Shown here piece by piece: positions 15,993-24,168 of a DNA stretch of 45,908 nucleotides. The stretch comes from Paraburkholderia piptadeniae (GTDB lineage Bacteria; Pseudomonadota; Gammaproteobacteria; Burkholderiales; Burkholderiaceae): NCBI RefSeq assembly GCF_900007165.1, contig NZ_CYGY02000036.1, positions 1 through 45,908 of the forward strand, written 5' to 3'. The translations under genes were made by a program, and so were the position numbers. Position 1 is the stretch's first letter. The number at the start of each line of letters is the position of its first letter. The notes below the pieces were generated by a model. That model was not told where the DNA came from, did no database searches, and saw only the letters and a program-made list of their open reading frames with translations.

Positions 15993-16694
15993 ATGCTCAG
16001 GCCCGGATTACCGGAGTCCATCCATCCTTCGCTTTGGCGGGCGTCGCAGCTCGCGCACGGTCGGCTGTCCACAGTCGAAACGGGGTATCCGGCTTTGTCG
16101 CATGAACTGCCAGGAGGCGGCTGGCCCGTCGGCGCGCTCGTCGAAATCCTGGCGCAGCACCCAGGCTCAGGAGAGATGCGACTGATTGCACCGGCGCTCG
16201 GGGCGCTCAATCTGCCGATTGCGCTGGTTGAGCCTCCTTGCGAGCCATCAATACAAGGCCTCGTCTATGCGGGCTTTGCTCCAGGCCAGTTGGTCCTGGC
16301 GCGCGCGAAGAAGACGAGCGACCAGCTGTGGTCGACCGAGCAGATTCTAAAAGCAGGCACTTGCGGTGCCGTCTTGCTGTGGCAAACGCATGCGCGTGCG
16401 GATGCGCTCAGGCGGCTGCTGTTGGCAGCCCGTTCGAGCACCTCCTTGTTTTTCGTTTTTCGTCCCATGCATGCAAGCTCGGACGCCTCGCCTGCTGAAC
16501 TGAGAATTGCCGCGCGCTCAGCAGAAGAAGGCGTGTGCGTGGACATCGTCAAACGTAAAGGGCCAAGGTTCGAAGGCGAACTCACGGTCACCGTTCAGCC
16601 CAGGTCGGCGTTGATGAGCCCGCACGGCCGGGCGCGACACGCAATCAGGCCAATCGACATCGACGCTCGAGCGACAGGTGATGCATTCGCCTGA
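15993..16694 (+). CDS. imuA: ImuA-like translesion synthesis accessory protein, 233 aa (orphan)
   Basis: RecA/SulA-related ImuA, normally a partner of ImuB and the error-prone polymerase DnaE2 in the mutasome. Diagnostic features: the N-terminus HPSLWRASQLAHGR, the TGYPALSHELPGGGWPVGALVEIL strand-loop found at the RecA-like core, LPIALVEPPCEPSIQGLVYAGF, and LLWQTHARADALRRLLLAA. Length is typical (about 230). No Walker A motif, as usual for the family. The ATG at 15993 is used (a +2-frame ATG sits at 15990); the ribosome site is weak. A perfect LexA box precedes it. Neither imuB nor dnaE2 follows: the next genes are two small hypotheticals, so it is orphaned or works with ImuB elsewhere. Confidence 0.88.
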   Translation: MLRPGLPESIHPSLWRASQLAHGRLSTVETGYPALSHELPGGGWPVGALVEILAQHPGSGEMRLIAPALGALNLPIALVEPPCEPSIQGLVYAGFAPGQLVLARAKKTSDQLWSTEQILKAGTCGAVLLWQTHARADALRRLLLAARSSTSLFFVFRPMHASSDASPAELRIAARSAEEGVCVDIVKRKGPRFEGELTVTVQPRSALMSPHGRARHAIRPIDIDARATGDAFA

Positions 16695-16738
16695 ACACGA
16701 CAAGTTGATGGGCCCGTTTCACCCAAGGAGATTTCATC

Positions 16739-16948
16739 ATGGCAGCGGACGAGTGGGTCCGAGAAGCGGAAAGAGAGTCGAAGCTTGTTGATGCACTTTA
16801 CCGAGCGCGATACGCGATTGCGGTACACAACGGCATGACCGTACGGTCCGACGACGAAGAATGGGCACTCGATTTTGCTCAGGAACTCAAGTTGATTGAT
16901 ACTGCATTGACGATGGCCGGAATTGACACCAGGCGGCTCAAGCAGTAG
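16739..16948 (+). CDS. Small hypothetical protein, 69 aa
   Basis: Strong AAGGAG upstream of the ATG at the right spacing. The acidic helical sequence MAADEWVREAERESKLVDALYRARY ends with a positively charged tail. No known domain. It lies 44 bp after imuA in the same direction and 20 bp before the next small gene, so it may ride on SOS transcription. Confidence 0.6.
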   Translation: MAADEWVREAERESKLVDALYRARYAIAVHNGMTVRSDDEEWALDFAQELKLIDTALTMAGIDTRRLKQ

Positions 16949-16967
16949 GCACCCGGCGAGAGAACTG

Positions 16968-17186
16968 ATGCGAACTGAAAGATGCCGCGAATACACGCTC
17001 TGGGGGCATGCGATTTTGCAACAAGAGGACATCCTGCGACCGGAGCAGTTCGTAGGAAGCGGCACAATAACGCGGGACACTAAAGTGATTGCGGTATCGG
17101 GCGTACTCGGGGCCTTCGGTACCGATGATGAAGCGGCGCTGGCCGGTCTTGCGTGGTGTCGCGCATGGGTTGATAACCACGGTTAG
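16968..17186 (+). CDS. Small hypothetical protein with paralogue at 21187, 72 aa
   Basis: Starts MRTERCREYTLWGHAILQQ. It is clearly paralogous to the protein at 21187-21426: both share LWGHAILQQxDIL, a GSGTIT/ASGTIT turn and VIxxSGVLxxFxTDDEA/TEEEA. The small strand-rich fold is of unknown role. The ATG at 16968 is preferred because the paralogue begins at the same point with the same CTGATGCGAA context. Confidence 0.62.
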   Translation: MRTERCREYTLWGHAILQQEDILRPEQFVGSGTITRDTKVIAVSGVLGAFGTDDEAALAGLAWCRAWVDNHG

Positions 17187-17563
17187 GGCGCACACGGACC
17201 CAGTTCTAAACGGACGCGAACACAACAGCGCCCTTGCTGCCAAACCAACATCCAGCCGATGCAAGTGGACACGCAAGCACTCGATGCGCACGAAATTGGG
17301 CGGCGGCAGCGCGCCGATGAGCCTGCTGCCGCGCCTCCCTTCAATTTCTGCGCCGGTTCCATGCACCAGGAAAGGTCGCTGAAGCGACGATGACGACTTC
17401 GATGCTCGGTATCAGCTAGGCGCGCCCCTCCGGAGTCGTACTGGCCCGCCTACGCGGGTAGCCGGGCATTTTCATGTGTCTCAGTCACGAGGTCGCCGGC
17501 GCGCGGCCGAAGCGGCACGCCTATACTTGAATCACAATAATTCCAGGAAACAAGGAGAATCTC
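17187..17563. other. Intergenic region, no gene seen
   Basis: About 380 bp with no convincing gene. The AAGGAG for the next gene lies just before 17564. Confidence 0.4.
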
Positions 17564-17830
17564 ATGTTTCCAACCCTGAAACGTCACGCTCCGACACCGG
17601 AGGGCAAGTTCCGCGTCATCGAAGAGCACTTCATGTTTCCAAAGTGCCGATTCGCATCCGACGACCCCAAAGCCGTCGCGACATGGTTGCGCGAGAACGG
17701 CGGCTACGGGCAGCCCATCAAGCACGATGCCGGACTGCATGTAGCGACAGCCGACAACCAGTACATCCGCAGCGGACCGACGCTCGACCGCTGGATTGAC
17801 GACGCGCTCGCCGCTCCCGCGAACCAGTAA
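17564..17830 (+). CDS. Small hypothetical protein, 88 aa
   Basis: AAGGAG 7 bp upstream of ATG and a Rho-independent terminator just downstream make this a complete monocistronic unit. Sequence: FRVIEEHFMFPKCRFASDDPKAVATWLRENGGYGQP, with conserved-looking Trp, Cys and Gly. No signal peptide. Family not recognised. Confidence 0.7.
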   Translation: MFPTLKRHAPTPEGKFRVIEEHFMFPKCRFASDDPKAVATWLRENGGYGQPIKHDAGLHVATADNQYIRSGPTLDRWIDDALAAPANQ

Positions 17831-17849
17831 CAGACGCCTCACCCCTCAC

Positions 17850-17875
17850 CCGACTCGAGCGAGTCGGTTTTTTTT
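17850..17875 (+). terminator. Rho-independent terminator
   Basis: CCGACTC-GAGC-GAGTCGG followed by eight T residues, 20 bp after the stop of the 88-aa gene. Strong intrinsic terminator. Confidence 0.92.
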
Positions 17876-18169
17876 CGTTGTAGGTCATTGGCAACCCCGG
17901 GCACACAAGAAACGGTCGGTACTCGATGAACGTGGAGTCCAAGTAAGTAACGCTAATTATTGTCGGCAATGACGTTCAGCGTCTGACGAACGCGGCCGCT
18001 TCCTCTGCTGGTAAACGCGTTCCGGTATCCATCACCGCCCGTCGTTCTAGAAACGAGCCGAGCCGTAGTACCTCCGGCGCGGTCGGTGTGGCTACAGGGC
18101 CGTCAGGCTTCCTCGGCAAGTCGCAGCCGCAGTAGACTGGAACTTCCATATCCGTCAGGGAGCTTGAGC

Positions 18170-18607
18170 ATGACCTCGCAAACCTGCAATCACGTCGACC
18201 TCGCGCGCGAGCAGCTGGAGATGGCGCTCGACGCGTTCCTGGAACGCCATCGCTTCGCATCGGCCATCACCCTGGCCAGCGCGGCCGAACGTGTACTGGG
18301 CCAGGCATTAAGGCAATCCGGCAAGCCGGCGGTCCTGGATTGGAAATTCGAGGCGACCGACCTGGTGCATACGGAACTGCATGGCAAGTCGCTGGACAAG
18401 GGCGCCTTCACGGATGCCGAGAACCGGGTTAGCAGCGCATTGTGCTACTTTGACAAAACCAGTGCGCCGGACTTCGAGGCCGACCTCGAGGAGGCTGCGT
18501 GCTGGATGCTGGTTCGGGCCTGCGAGAATGCGCATCGGCTCGGGTTGACCGTGCAGGGCTTCGACGCATTCAATGACTGGTTCTACGAACACATCGTCGC
18601 CGTTTGA
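18170..18607 (+). CDS. Hypothetical protein, 145 aa
   Basis: The ATG at 18170 follows AGGGAG with 7-bp spacing. All-alpha composition: HVDLAREQLEMALDAFLERH, FASAITLASAAERVLGQALRQ, DLEEAACWMLVRACENAHRLGL. No signal peptide. Helical repeats with a HRFASAITLASAAE element hint at a HEPN-like or TPR-like small domain, but I cannot confirm either. It is followed by a second hypothetical gene 16 bp later, so the two form an operon. Confidence 0.65.
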   Translation: MTSQTCNHVDLAREQLEMALDAFLERHRFASAITLASAAERVLGQALRQSGKPAVLDWKFEATDLVHTELHGKSLDKGAFTDAENRVSSALCYFDKTSAPDFEADLEEAACWMLVRACENAHRLGLTVQGFDAFNDWFYEHIVAV

Positions 18608-18623
18608 CCGAGAGGGGCAGCCG

Positions 18624-19082
18624 ATGGCCGACCGGTTGACAGTCCAGGAGTTCTTCGCAGCACTGCGCGAGCAGAAAATCAATCCACGCGTTGACACGCC
18701 AGCGGTGCGTGCGAGCGTCGACGCGCGGGTGCGCGCGCTCTGTGCAAGCTATCCAATCCAGGAGCGCTGGCCGGTGCTCGACCTCGAGAGTGCTTACCAG
18801 CAGACGCTCAACGAACTGCCCAACGTCCTGGACCTGGTCCGCGACGGCTACACCGGAACCGTCAACCTGCGCGGATACGACGACACCTACACGATGGACG
18901 AATGGTTCGGTGATTTCGCGGAGCAGTGGGCGCTATGTGACGCACCTCATATACGGGCGGATATGCTGGAGTTGCTTCCGCGGGCGTCGACCTGGCCATC
19001 GCCCAGGTTGTGGGAGGCCTACAAGAACGCCACCCGCGCGCCTCGCGGTTCATGGCTGCGCCGGCTGATAGGCGGCCAGTGA
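18624..19082 (+). CDS. Hypothetical protein, 152 aa, with a pseudogene relative at 40.56 kb
   Basis: GAGAGGGG lies upstream of ATG 18624. Sequence features: LTVQEFFAALREQKINPRVDTP, an acidic GYDDTYTMDEWFGDFAEQWALCD segment, and the C-terminal DMLELLPRASTWPSPRLWEAY. The last block recurs, damaged, at 40556-40660. No known family. Second gene of a likely two- or three-gene operon with its neighbours. Confidence 0.65.
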   Translation: MADRLTVQEFFAALREQKINPRVDTPAVRASVDARVRALCASYPIQERWPVLDLESAYQQTLNELPNVLDLVRDGYTGTVNLRGYDDTYTMDEWFGDFAEQWALCDAPHIRADMLELLPRASTWPSPRLWEAYKNATRAPRGSWLRRLIGGQ

Positions 19083-19114
19083 GACAGTTCGTGAAAGCGG
19101 TGGTCGTGAGCGCC

Positions 19115-19594
19115 ATGGTTCGGAAATTGCGCGCGACCGGTGCCGCGTTCGTCCTGTCCGCGCTCTGCGCAGCCTGCGCGAACCCGCCCAAAAATCCACC
19201 CAAGAACCCACCTCAGGGCGCCAGGATTTACGCGCGGGAATATTTCGGCACGGCGCTGGACCATGGCGTCACCGACAGGGTCGAGTTCTTCGGCGTGGGC
19301 TTCACGGCCAACAGTCCTGTAGTGCTCCGCGTTGCCGGCCTCCCGGGCTCCACGCTGGACATCGTCTTCACCGTGCCCGGCACGCCGCCGGCGGACCAAT
19401 ACGGTTTCCTCGATTTCTATTACTCGCCACCGTGTCTCTACCGCCGCGGCGACCGGACGGTCGAACGGCCAATCCGCGCGCTCGCGACCGATGTGGCCGG
19501 CTGGACCGTGTATTCCGACGCGCTCACGGCTCAAAGTTTCGCGTGTGATTCGCCGCCGCCGGGCGCCGCGCAAAACGTCGCGCCAGCGAAGTGA
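19115..19594 (+). CDS. Secreted or lipoprotein-like hypothetical protein, 159 aa
   Basis: A hydrophobic signal (KLRATGAAFVLSALCAACANP) is followed by a short Pro/Lys repeat (NPPKNPPKNPPQ). A lipobox is only approximate (CAAC), so it could be either a lipoprotein or a secreted protein. The mature part is strand-rich (DRVEFFGVGFTANSPVVLRVAGLPGS) with three further cysteines. The GTG at 19091 is an alternative start. The gene begins 32 bp after the preceding stop. Confidence 0.55.
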   Translation: MVRKLRATGAAFVLSALCAACANPPKNPPKNPPQGARIYAREYFGTALDHGVTDRVEFFGVGFTANSPVVLRVAGLPGSTLDIVFTVPGTPPADQYGFLDFYYSPPCLYRRGDRTVERPIRALATDVAGWTVYSDALTAQSFACDSPPPGAAQNVAPAK

Positions 19595-19808
19595 GGGTGC
19601 TTCATGCCTCGGTGAGGTCACTTGGGTTTGGTAAGCACCGTTATCCAGGTCATCGGAGACTCGGAAGGGCTGCCTACACGCGTGACGTTAGAGCAGCATG
19701 AGGCAGCGATACGGGCCTGAGTGCATCGTCGCGACATAATTTCGCCCTCTGTCTTGCAAGACGGCTGCTAACCCAACAGACGGGCCGCGACATCAAGTGC
19801 GCTGAGGT

Positions 19809-20177
19809 TCAGTGGGCGACCGGGCGCGTACGCCACCAAGCCATTAAACTTGCCATGAATACACCCCAGCACGCACCAAGGACCAGCGTTATGAGCGGAA
19901 TGGCGGCGCACATCGCGTCGAACGAGAGTGCGCGCAGAACACGCGGCAATGCGTACTGGTCACCGGCCATAAGGAAAAACGCGAAGAGCCCAGTAGACAC
20001 GGCTGCGCGCCCGTGCGTGAAGGCACGGACAGGGCGCATACGGTAGCGGACGATTACATATGCGAAAAAGTAGGCGACGGCGGCAGGAGCGACTAGCAAG
20101 AGCGAAAAGAGCGCGTCGTGGTGGACTGCAAAACCCATCAACGCCTCGTGCACATTGTCCAACGCTGCTTCCAACAT
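19809..20177 (-). CDS. Hypothetical membrane protein, 122 aa
   Basis: Three hydrophobic segments are visible: about 20-42 (DALFSLLLVAPAAVAYFFAYVIV), 62-75 (TGLFAFFLMAGDQY) and 88-112 (MCAAIPLITLVLGACWGVFM). They are joined by a basic loop (RYRMRPVRAFTHGR). GAGGG lies upstream of the ATG ending at 20177. Family unknown. Confidence 0.55.
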   Translation of the reverse strand: MLEAALDNVHEALMGFAVHHDALFSLLLVAPAAVAYFFAYVIVRYRMRPVRAFTHGRAAVSTGLFAFFLMAGDQYALPRVLRALSFDAMCAAIPLITLVLGACWGVFMASLMAWWRTRPVAH

Positions 20178-20246
20178 TCTGATTTGCCCTCGTGAAACAT
20201 GTTCTGCGCAGCCGCGGCCGCCGAGAGCAGGTATCCGGCAGCTAGC

Positions 20247-20471
20247 TCAGTTGAACGTATCGGCCTTAGGCAAGGGTAGAAAGTAGATTTCCGTGCCCGA
20301 ATTCCGTGTCTCTTCGTCGTCGACCGTGTAGTCGGTGGGCGCATCGGCCACCGCTTCGTCGGCCGCGAGCCGAAACAACCGGATGGTGCCGGCCGCACGC
20401 AGCGTCTTACACCTCTGCGCATGCCGATAGGCGGACTGTGCGCGAACGAGGCGGCGCGTTTTGAGGCCCAT
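20247..20471 (-). CDS. Small hypothetical protein, 74 aa
   Basis: An excellent AAGGAGGAGAA ribosome-binding site precedes the ATG ending at 20471. The N-terminal half is basic (KTRRLVRAQSAYRHAQRCK) and the C-terminal half acidic (DYTVDDEETRNSGTEIYFLP). No known family. It sits upstream of, and in the same direction as, the small membrane protein gene. Confidence 0.62.
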   Translation of the reverse strand: MGLKTRRLVRAQSAYRHAQRCKTLRAAGTIRLFRLAADEAVADAPTDYTVDDEETRNSGTEIYFLPLPKADTFN

Positions 20472-20639
20472 TTCTCCTCCTTTTGTCGCGCTGCGTGATA
20501 ATCTTCATAAGATACTTTGACTGTAGACGCCTTACCCTTTTATGGCAAGGGAAAGCAAACCCTACAACTTCTGCTGCGCAGCCGCAAGAAATCCTTGCAA
20601 ACGCCGTACCTGAGCTCGACTCCGGGAGACAACGACAAG

Positions 20640-20933
20640 ATGAAGCGGCAAGACGCGCTGAAGTGTAAGCTCAACCGCTCAACCCGCAGCTCCAACGCTC
20701 CAACTGGCTTGGCCTTCCTTGGCGACGTGACCGTCTACGAAGCCTACAGCCGCGGGACATCCGGCGAGCCATCGCTTTATGCATGCGAAATTGGCCGAGC
20801 AGTTGGCACGGCGTCGCCGAGCCCGGTCATCTGGCGGGTCGCTGATTCCATACGCGACGGGCACTATTGCCGGGGCTGCGACGGCAGTTGCGTTGGACAG
20901 GAGACGCGCCGTTCCCAACGGCTACAGAAATAA
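20640..20933 (+). CDS. Possible small protein, 97 aa (uncertain)
   Basis: Open frame with ATG at 20640 and a purine-rich stretch about 12 bp upstream. It contains TGLAFLGDVTVYEAYSRGTSG and a C-terminal CRGCDGSC cysteine cluster. Protein-like composition is only moderate and no family is recognised. It ends 12 bp before the next gene. Confidence 0.32.
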   Translation: MKRQDALKCKLNRSTRSSNAPTGLAFLGDVTVYEAYSRGTSGEPSLYACEIGRAVGTASPSPVIWRVADSIRDGHYCRGCDGSCVGQETRRSQRLQK

Positions 20934-20945
20934 CGCGGAGAAGTG

Positions 20946-21125
20946 ATGAAACCAGTGATTTGCGGCCTCGTCGCCATGGTCATGGCGTCCCCGGTATTCG
21001 CCGGCGAGCACTACAGGGAGGTGTGGAATCCCCCAGAAGCGCGCGGCATGCCACACGCCCAGCCAGACCGCGAGCCACCACCGCATCGCCGTGCGAACGG
21101 TTTGACGACATTCCAAGGCAGATAA
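20946..21125 (+). CDS. Very small secreted protein, 59 aa
   Basis: GGAG lies 5 bp before ATG 20946. A clean signal peptide (MKPVICGLVAMVMASPVFA, cleaved before GEHYRE) is followed by about 40 hydrophilic Pro/Arg-rich residues. It belongs to the general class of tiny exported proteins common in this genus. Function unknown. Confidence 0.6.
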   Translation: MKPVICGLVAMVMASPVFAGEHYREVWNPPEARGMPHAQPDREPPPHRRANGLTTFQGR

Positions 21126-21186
21126 CTCCCGAAGGCAACGTGCTTCGGGTCGGTGGCGGAAAAGCATGCGTAGAGGTCGAACACTG

Positions 21187-21426
21187 ATGCGAAGCGAGAA
21201 GCACAAAGGTTATGTCCTCTGGGGCCACGCCATCCTGCAGCAGAAAGATATCCTGCCGGCCGAGAAGTACGCGGCGAGCGGCACAATCACCAAGGACAAC
21301 AGGGTCATCGAAACGTCCGGTGTGCTCGATGATTTCGACACTGAAGAAGAAGCGGAAACCGCGAGAAGGCATCGAGAAGAAGACGGGCCGATAAAAGCTT
21401 CGTGCTTCGTCACAGGACATATCTAA
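21187..21426 (+). CDS. Small hypothetical protein, paralogue of the 16968 gene, 79 aa
   Basis: MRSEKHKGYVLWGHAILQQ aligns along its first 55 residues with the protein at 16968-17186, including DILPAEKYAASGTITKDNRVIETSGVL as separated conserved blocks. After EEEAETA the two diverge, and this copy has a different tail (KASCFVTGHI), so its 3' end has probably been rearranged or frameshifted. The start context CTGATGCGAA is shared. Confidence 0.6.
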   Translation: MRSEKHKGYVLWGHAILQQKDILPAEKYAASGTITKDNRVIETSGVLDDFDTEEEAETARRHREEDGPIKASCFVTGHI

Positions 21427-21645
21427 AACGTCCTCTCGAAAAACTTCCTCATAGTTCGAAGAGTCCATTAAGACATTAAAGCCAACTATTGGATGGGACT
21501 CTTTTTATGGGTTGGCGGCGCCCCTCCGGAGCGCCCTGATTAGGCCTCCCGCATCATCAGGGTCCCATGCCACGCTCTGCGGACGGCCGGCAAAGACCGT
21601 TCGTGAGCCCCCGGAAAGCCGTAGCATCTGGCAGAATCAAAAGCG

Positions 21646-21984
21646 CTATGCTGGAGCAAACACAATAGCACCACGGCCGTCGATGTGCGTGAAGCTTCGG
21701 ACAAAGCGATATGGGTGCCCATCAATTTCCAGAAAGTTGATTCCCGCGTGTGTCAACCGGAGAATCTCATCGGCCAGTACTGCCTCAATCGTCCCAAAGC
21801 TGCGCAAATCGTCATGCGAGCCAACCGGGTCTCCGATGTACATCGCACATGTCTGGGCACGAGGTCTCATCATGATGAGACTTCCGCCCATATCGAGCGA
21901 GAGTTCGAGATACTCAGCCAGGGTCAGCAGTGACTCCGGCGTCTCGTGTTGGGTTCCATTACCCGAACTGGAGGTCACCGCCAT
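21646..21984 (-). CDS. Hypothetical protein, intact member of a duplicated family, 112 aa
   Basis: The start MAVTSSSGNGTQHETPESLL is chosen because GGGCGG lies just upstream and a damaged copy at 27 kb has a GTG at the same place. Core: LTLAEYLELSLDMGGSLIMM, MYIGDPVGS, a strand ILRLTHAGINFLEIDGHPYRF and the end FTHIDGRGAIVFAPA. No known domain. A damaged sister lies directly upstream (22049-22401), and a decayed copy of both lies near 27.06-27.6 kb. This is the only copy without frameshifts. Confidence 0.6.
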   Translation of the reverse strand: MAVTSSSGNGTQHETPESLLTLAEYLELSLDMGGSLIMMRPRAQTCAMYIGDPVGSHDDLRSFGTIEAVLADEILRLTHAGINFLEIDGHPYRFVRSFTHIDGRGAIVFAPA

Positions 21985-22048
21985 ATTGCCGCCCTGTCGA
22001 ACGTGATTACGGTGCATGTTGGCCCGCCGCCCGCATACCCCGGCTCCG

Positions 22049-22401
22049 CTATGAGCACCCGGGTATGCATCCGGTCTGCTTTTCCGAAGTCCATGACGGA
22101 GCAAATACCACCGCGCCCCGGTCCTCGAAGTGTGTAAAGCTTCGAACGTAGTAATACTTCCGCCCCGCGATTTCTACCCGGTTCCGTCCGACCTTTGTCA
22201 GCCGAAGAATTCCATCGGCAACTGTTGCCGTAACCGTTCCGTAGAAAGCTAAGTCTGCATGCCCCTCCCGCAGCATTACCAACATACATTCCACACGCAC
22301 CGTCGCATTGTTGCATCATGACAAGGCTCCCTCCCTTGCAAAGTGGCAGTTCGTGATCGTCGGCCAGCGTCACCAGTGCCTCGGGCGCTTGTCGTCGTCA
22401 T
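22049..22401 (-). pseudogene. Frameshifted tandem copy of the 21646 gene family
   Basis: Homology to the intact copy is split over three frames. A start region (MTTTSA) is followed, after a shift near 22385, by ALVTLADDHELPLCKGGSLVMM and GMYVGNA. After a second shift near 22275 it continues FYGTVTATVADGILRLTK, RVEIAGRKYYYVRSFTHF and AVVFAPS. At least two single-base indels are therefore needed to restore it. It might also be a sequencing problem, but two independent shifts argue for real decay. Confidence 0.65.
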
Positions 22402-22931
22402 CCAGCCTGCGTACCGGAAGTTGTCGTCATCGGGACACCTCGTCTGAACGGCTGGCTCGAAAGTAGTTGGCGCGTGGGCGCATCGCATCTGCTTCAGACG
22501 GCCGCGAAATCCCGGCACTATATCGAGGAGCGCGAATATCGTTTCGAATTGTGGACGGCTTGCGCTTTTACACGATTGCGCCAATTGCGTGAGTCGACCT
22601 GCCTGGTTGTAGCGCTTCGTACCGACGGTCGCGTCGGCAGCGCTTGATTTTCTGGCTGCCCGTGTGCGGAACAGGTGTGTTGCGAGTCACCCAGACATCC
22701 TCGCTGTCACCATTTCATGGTCTCATGAAACGACCGCCGTGGCATGACAAAGCTTGACTCACCGGGACATCTTCCCAATAGCTAACGAAACGCCGCGAGA
22801 ATCGGCGCGTTACCGACCGTTACAGATGAGCGCGGACCGTTTCATTTGCCGGTGGGTCGAGCGACTATGCTTCATATAGCCGTCTAGTAGTCGGGCTGAG
22901 CCGAATTGGCAAACCGACGGGAAGTCACATC
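22402..22931. other. Intergenic region, no gene seen
   Basis: About 530 bp with no convincing frame. GGGAAG upstream of 22932 is the ribosome site of the next gene. Confidence 0.4.
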
Positions 22932-23252
22932 ATGAAGTACGCAATCTCGCTGCTTCTGGCAATCGCTGCGGCCGTCTGCGTACCCGCGTCAGCTTTGGCC
23001 CAAGCCAATGTGGGTGTCTATTACGGTCTCGGTGTTCCGGCGCCGGTTCCTGCACCACCACCGTCAGTAATCTACCAACCCTACTATGCACCCTATGCGC
23101 CGCCGGGTACCTATGTCTACCCGTCCTATCCACCACCAGTCGTGTATTGGGGGCCGCCCGTTGCGTATTGGGGGGCGCCGGTCGTCTACGGCTATGGCCA
23201 TTGGCATGGCGGTGGTTGGCGCAGGGGCTGGGAACACCACCGCCACTGGTGA
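22932..23252 (+). CDS. PXPV-like Pro/Tyr/Gly-rich secreted protein, 106 aa
   Basis: Signal peptide MKYAISLLLAIAAAVCVPAS, cleaved near ALA/QAN. The mature chain is low-complexity Pro-Tyr-Val-Trp (VPAPVPAPPPSVIYQPYYAP, then several PPVVYWGPP/PVAYWGAP units). It ends in a His/Trp/Gly-rich tail (GHWHGGGWRRGWEHHRHW) that could bind metal ions. It matches the PXPV-repeat class of small periplasmic proteins common in Burkholderia. Role unknown. Monocistronic. Confidence 0.75.
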   Translation: MKYAISLLLAIAAAVCVPASALAQANVGVYYGLGVPAPVPAPPPSVIYQPYYAPYAPPGTYVYPSYPPPVVYWGPPVAYWGAPVVYGYGHWHGGGWRRGWEHHRHW

Positions 23253-23520
23253 CGGGCGACCGTTTGCGTTGAGGACGCCGCGCTGCATGGTCAGCGAAAT
23301 GGCTCCGGTTGGCGTCGAGTTCTCGCGGGTGGAAAGGCGAACCAATAATCGATGACATCAGTCGATGCAGCGCTTTCGTCAGGTGCGAGTTTGCGCTTTC
23401 GTCTGCGTCCGGAACTTTCGCCTGCCCTGAAGCTGCAGGCGAAACTCGTCCAGCACTTGTTCCTCCCTGCGCTTCAACGGAATTTCCCGGCGCTGGCTCG
23501 GCAACCAGTCCGGCCTCAGG

Positions 23521-24096
23521 CTATGCCTTGGGCGCCCAGGCCGCACTCTCGAACTTCGCATCAACCTCTGTGTGGAGCAGATGATTCGAATAGTTGCTGA
23601 TGGTTTTGACGCCCAGGGCCAGGATGATTTCCAGCACATTTTTCGTGGTGTAACCCGCGCTGACGAACGCTCTCAACTCGGCTTGCGTCGGATTCCCTCG
23701 CGATACGACCATCGTCCGTGTGAATTCGGCGAGCGCCTGAAGCTTCGGGTCCTCAATTTCTTCGTCGTCGCGCACTGCCTGGATAGCCTGATGCGGAGTC
23801 TTCGATACCTTATCCGCAATCCAGCTATGCGCAGCAACACAGTAGGTGCATTCATTAGCGCGTGAAATGACGAGAAGAACCAGTTCCTGCTCGGCGGGGG
23901 TGAGCGTCGATTCTTTCCGGAAGAGCTGATAGCCGTGCAGATACGTATCGAGCAACGCCGGCAGATTGGCCATACCCGCGTACATGTTCGGAATGCCCCC
24001 GGTCGCCGCGCGGGCCGCCTCAAGGACTTCCCGTGCGCGGGCATCGGGAGTATCTTCGGTCACGCGTGGGAGAGAAAGGTTTGCGGTATCGTTCAA
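23521..24096 (-). CDS. Carboxymuconolactone decarboxylase/AhpD-like peroxidase, 191 aa
   Basis: AhpD-like fold with the redox motif ECTYCVAAHS (C83, C86, H90), typical of alkylhydroperoxidase-type CMD proteins that reduce peroxides through a CxxC pair. Other family elements: GGIPNMYAGMANLPALLDTY and GYTTKNVLEIILALGVKTISNY. Length 191 is normal. It lies 72 bp downstream of a TetR repressor gene in the same direction, so it is probably autoregulated and induced by an electrophile or oxidant. Confidence 0.9.
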   Translation of the reverse strand: MNDTANLSLPRVTEDTPDARAREVLEAARAATGGIPNMYAGMANLPALLDTYLHGYQLFRKESTLTPAEQELVLLVISRANECTYCVAAHSWIADKVSKTPHQAIQAVRDDEEIEDPKLQALAEFTRTMVVSRGNPTQAELRAFVSAGYTTKNVLEIILALGVKTISNYSNHLLHTEVDAKFESAAWAPKA

Positions 24097-24168
24097 GTGA
24101 ACTCCTCTGAAAATGACAAGCTTCAGACCCCTGATTTTGAGCCATTCGGTCCAAAACAGAGAAAAAAT

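Noticed and set aside
16968..17186. Toxin-antitoxin pair formed by the two small genes after imuA
   Set aside because: Neither protein resembles a known toxin or antitoxin, and the second has a paralogue without a partner.
21512..22006. Plus-strand open frame of 164 codons
   Set aside because: Antisense to the intact family member at 21646-21984, which is better supported by homology to its other copies.
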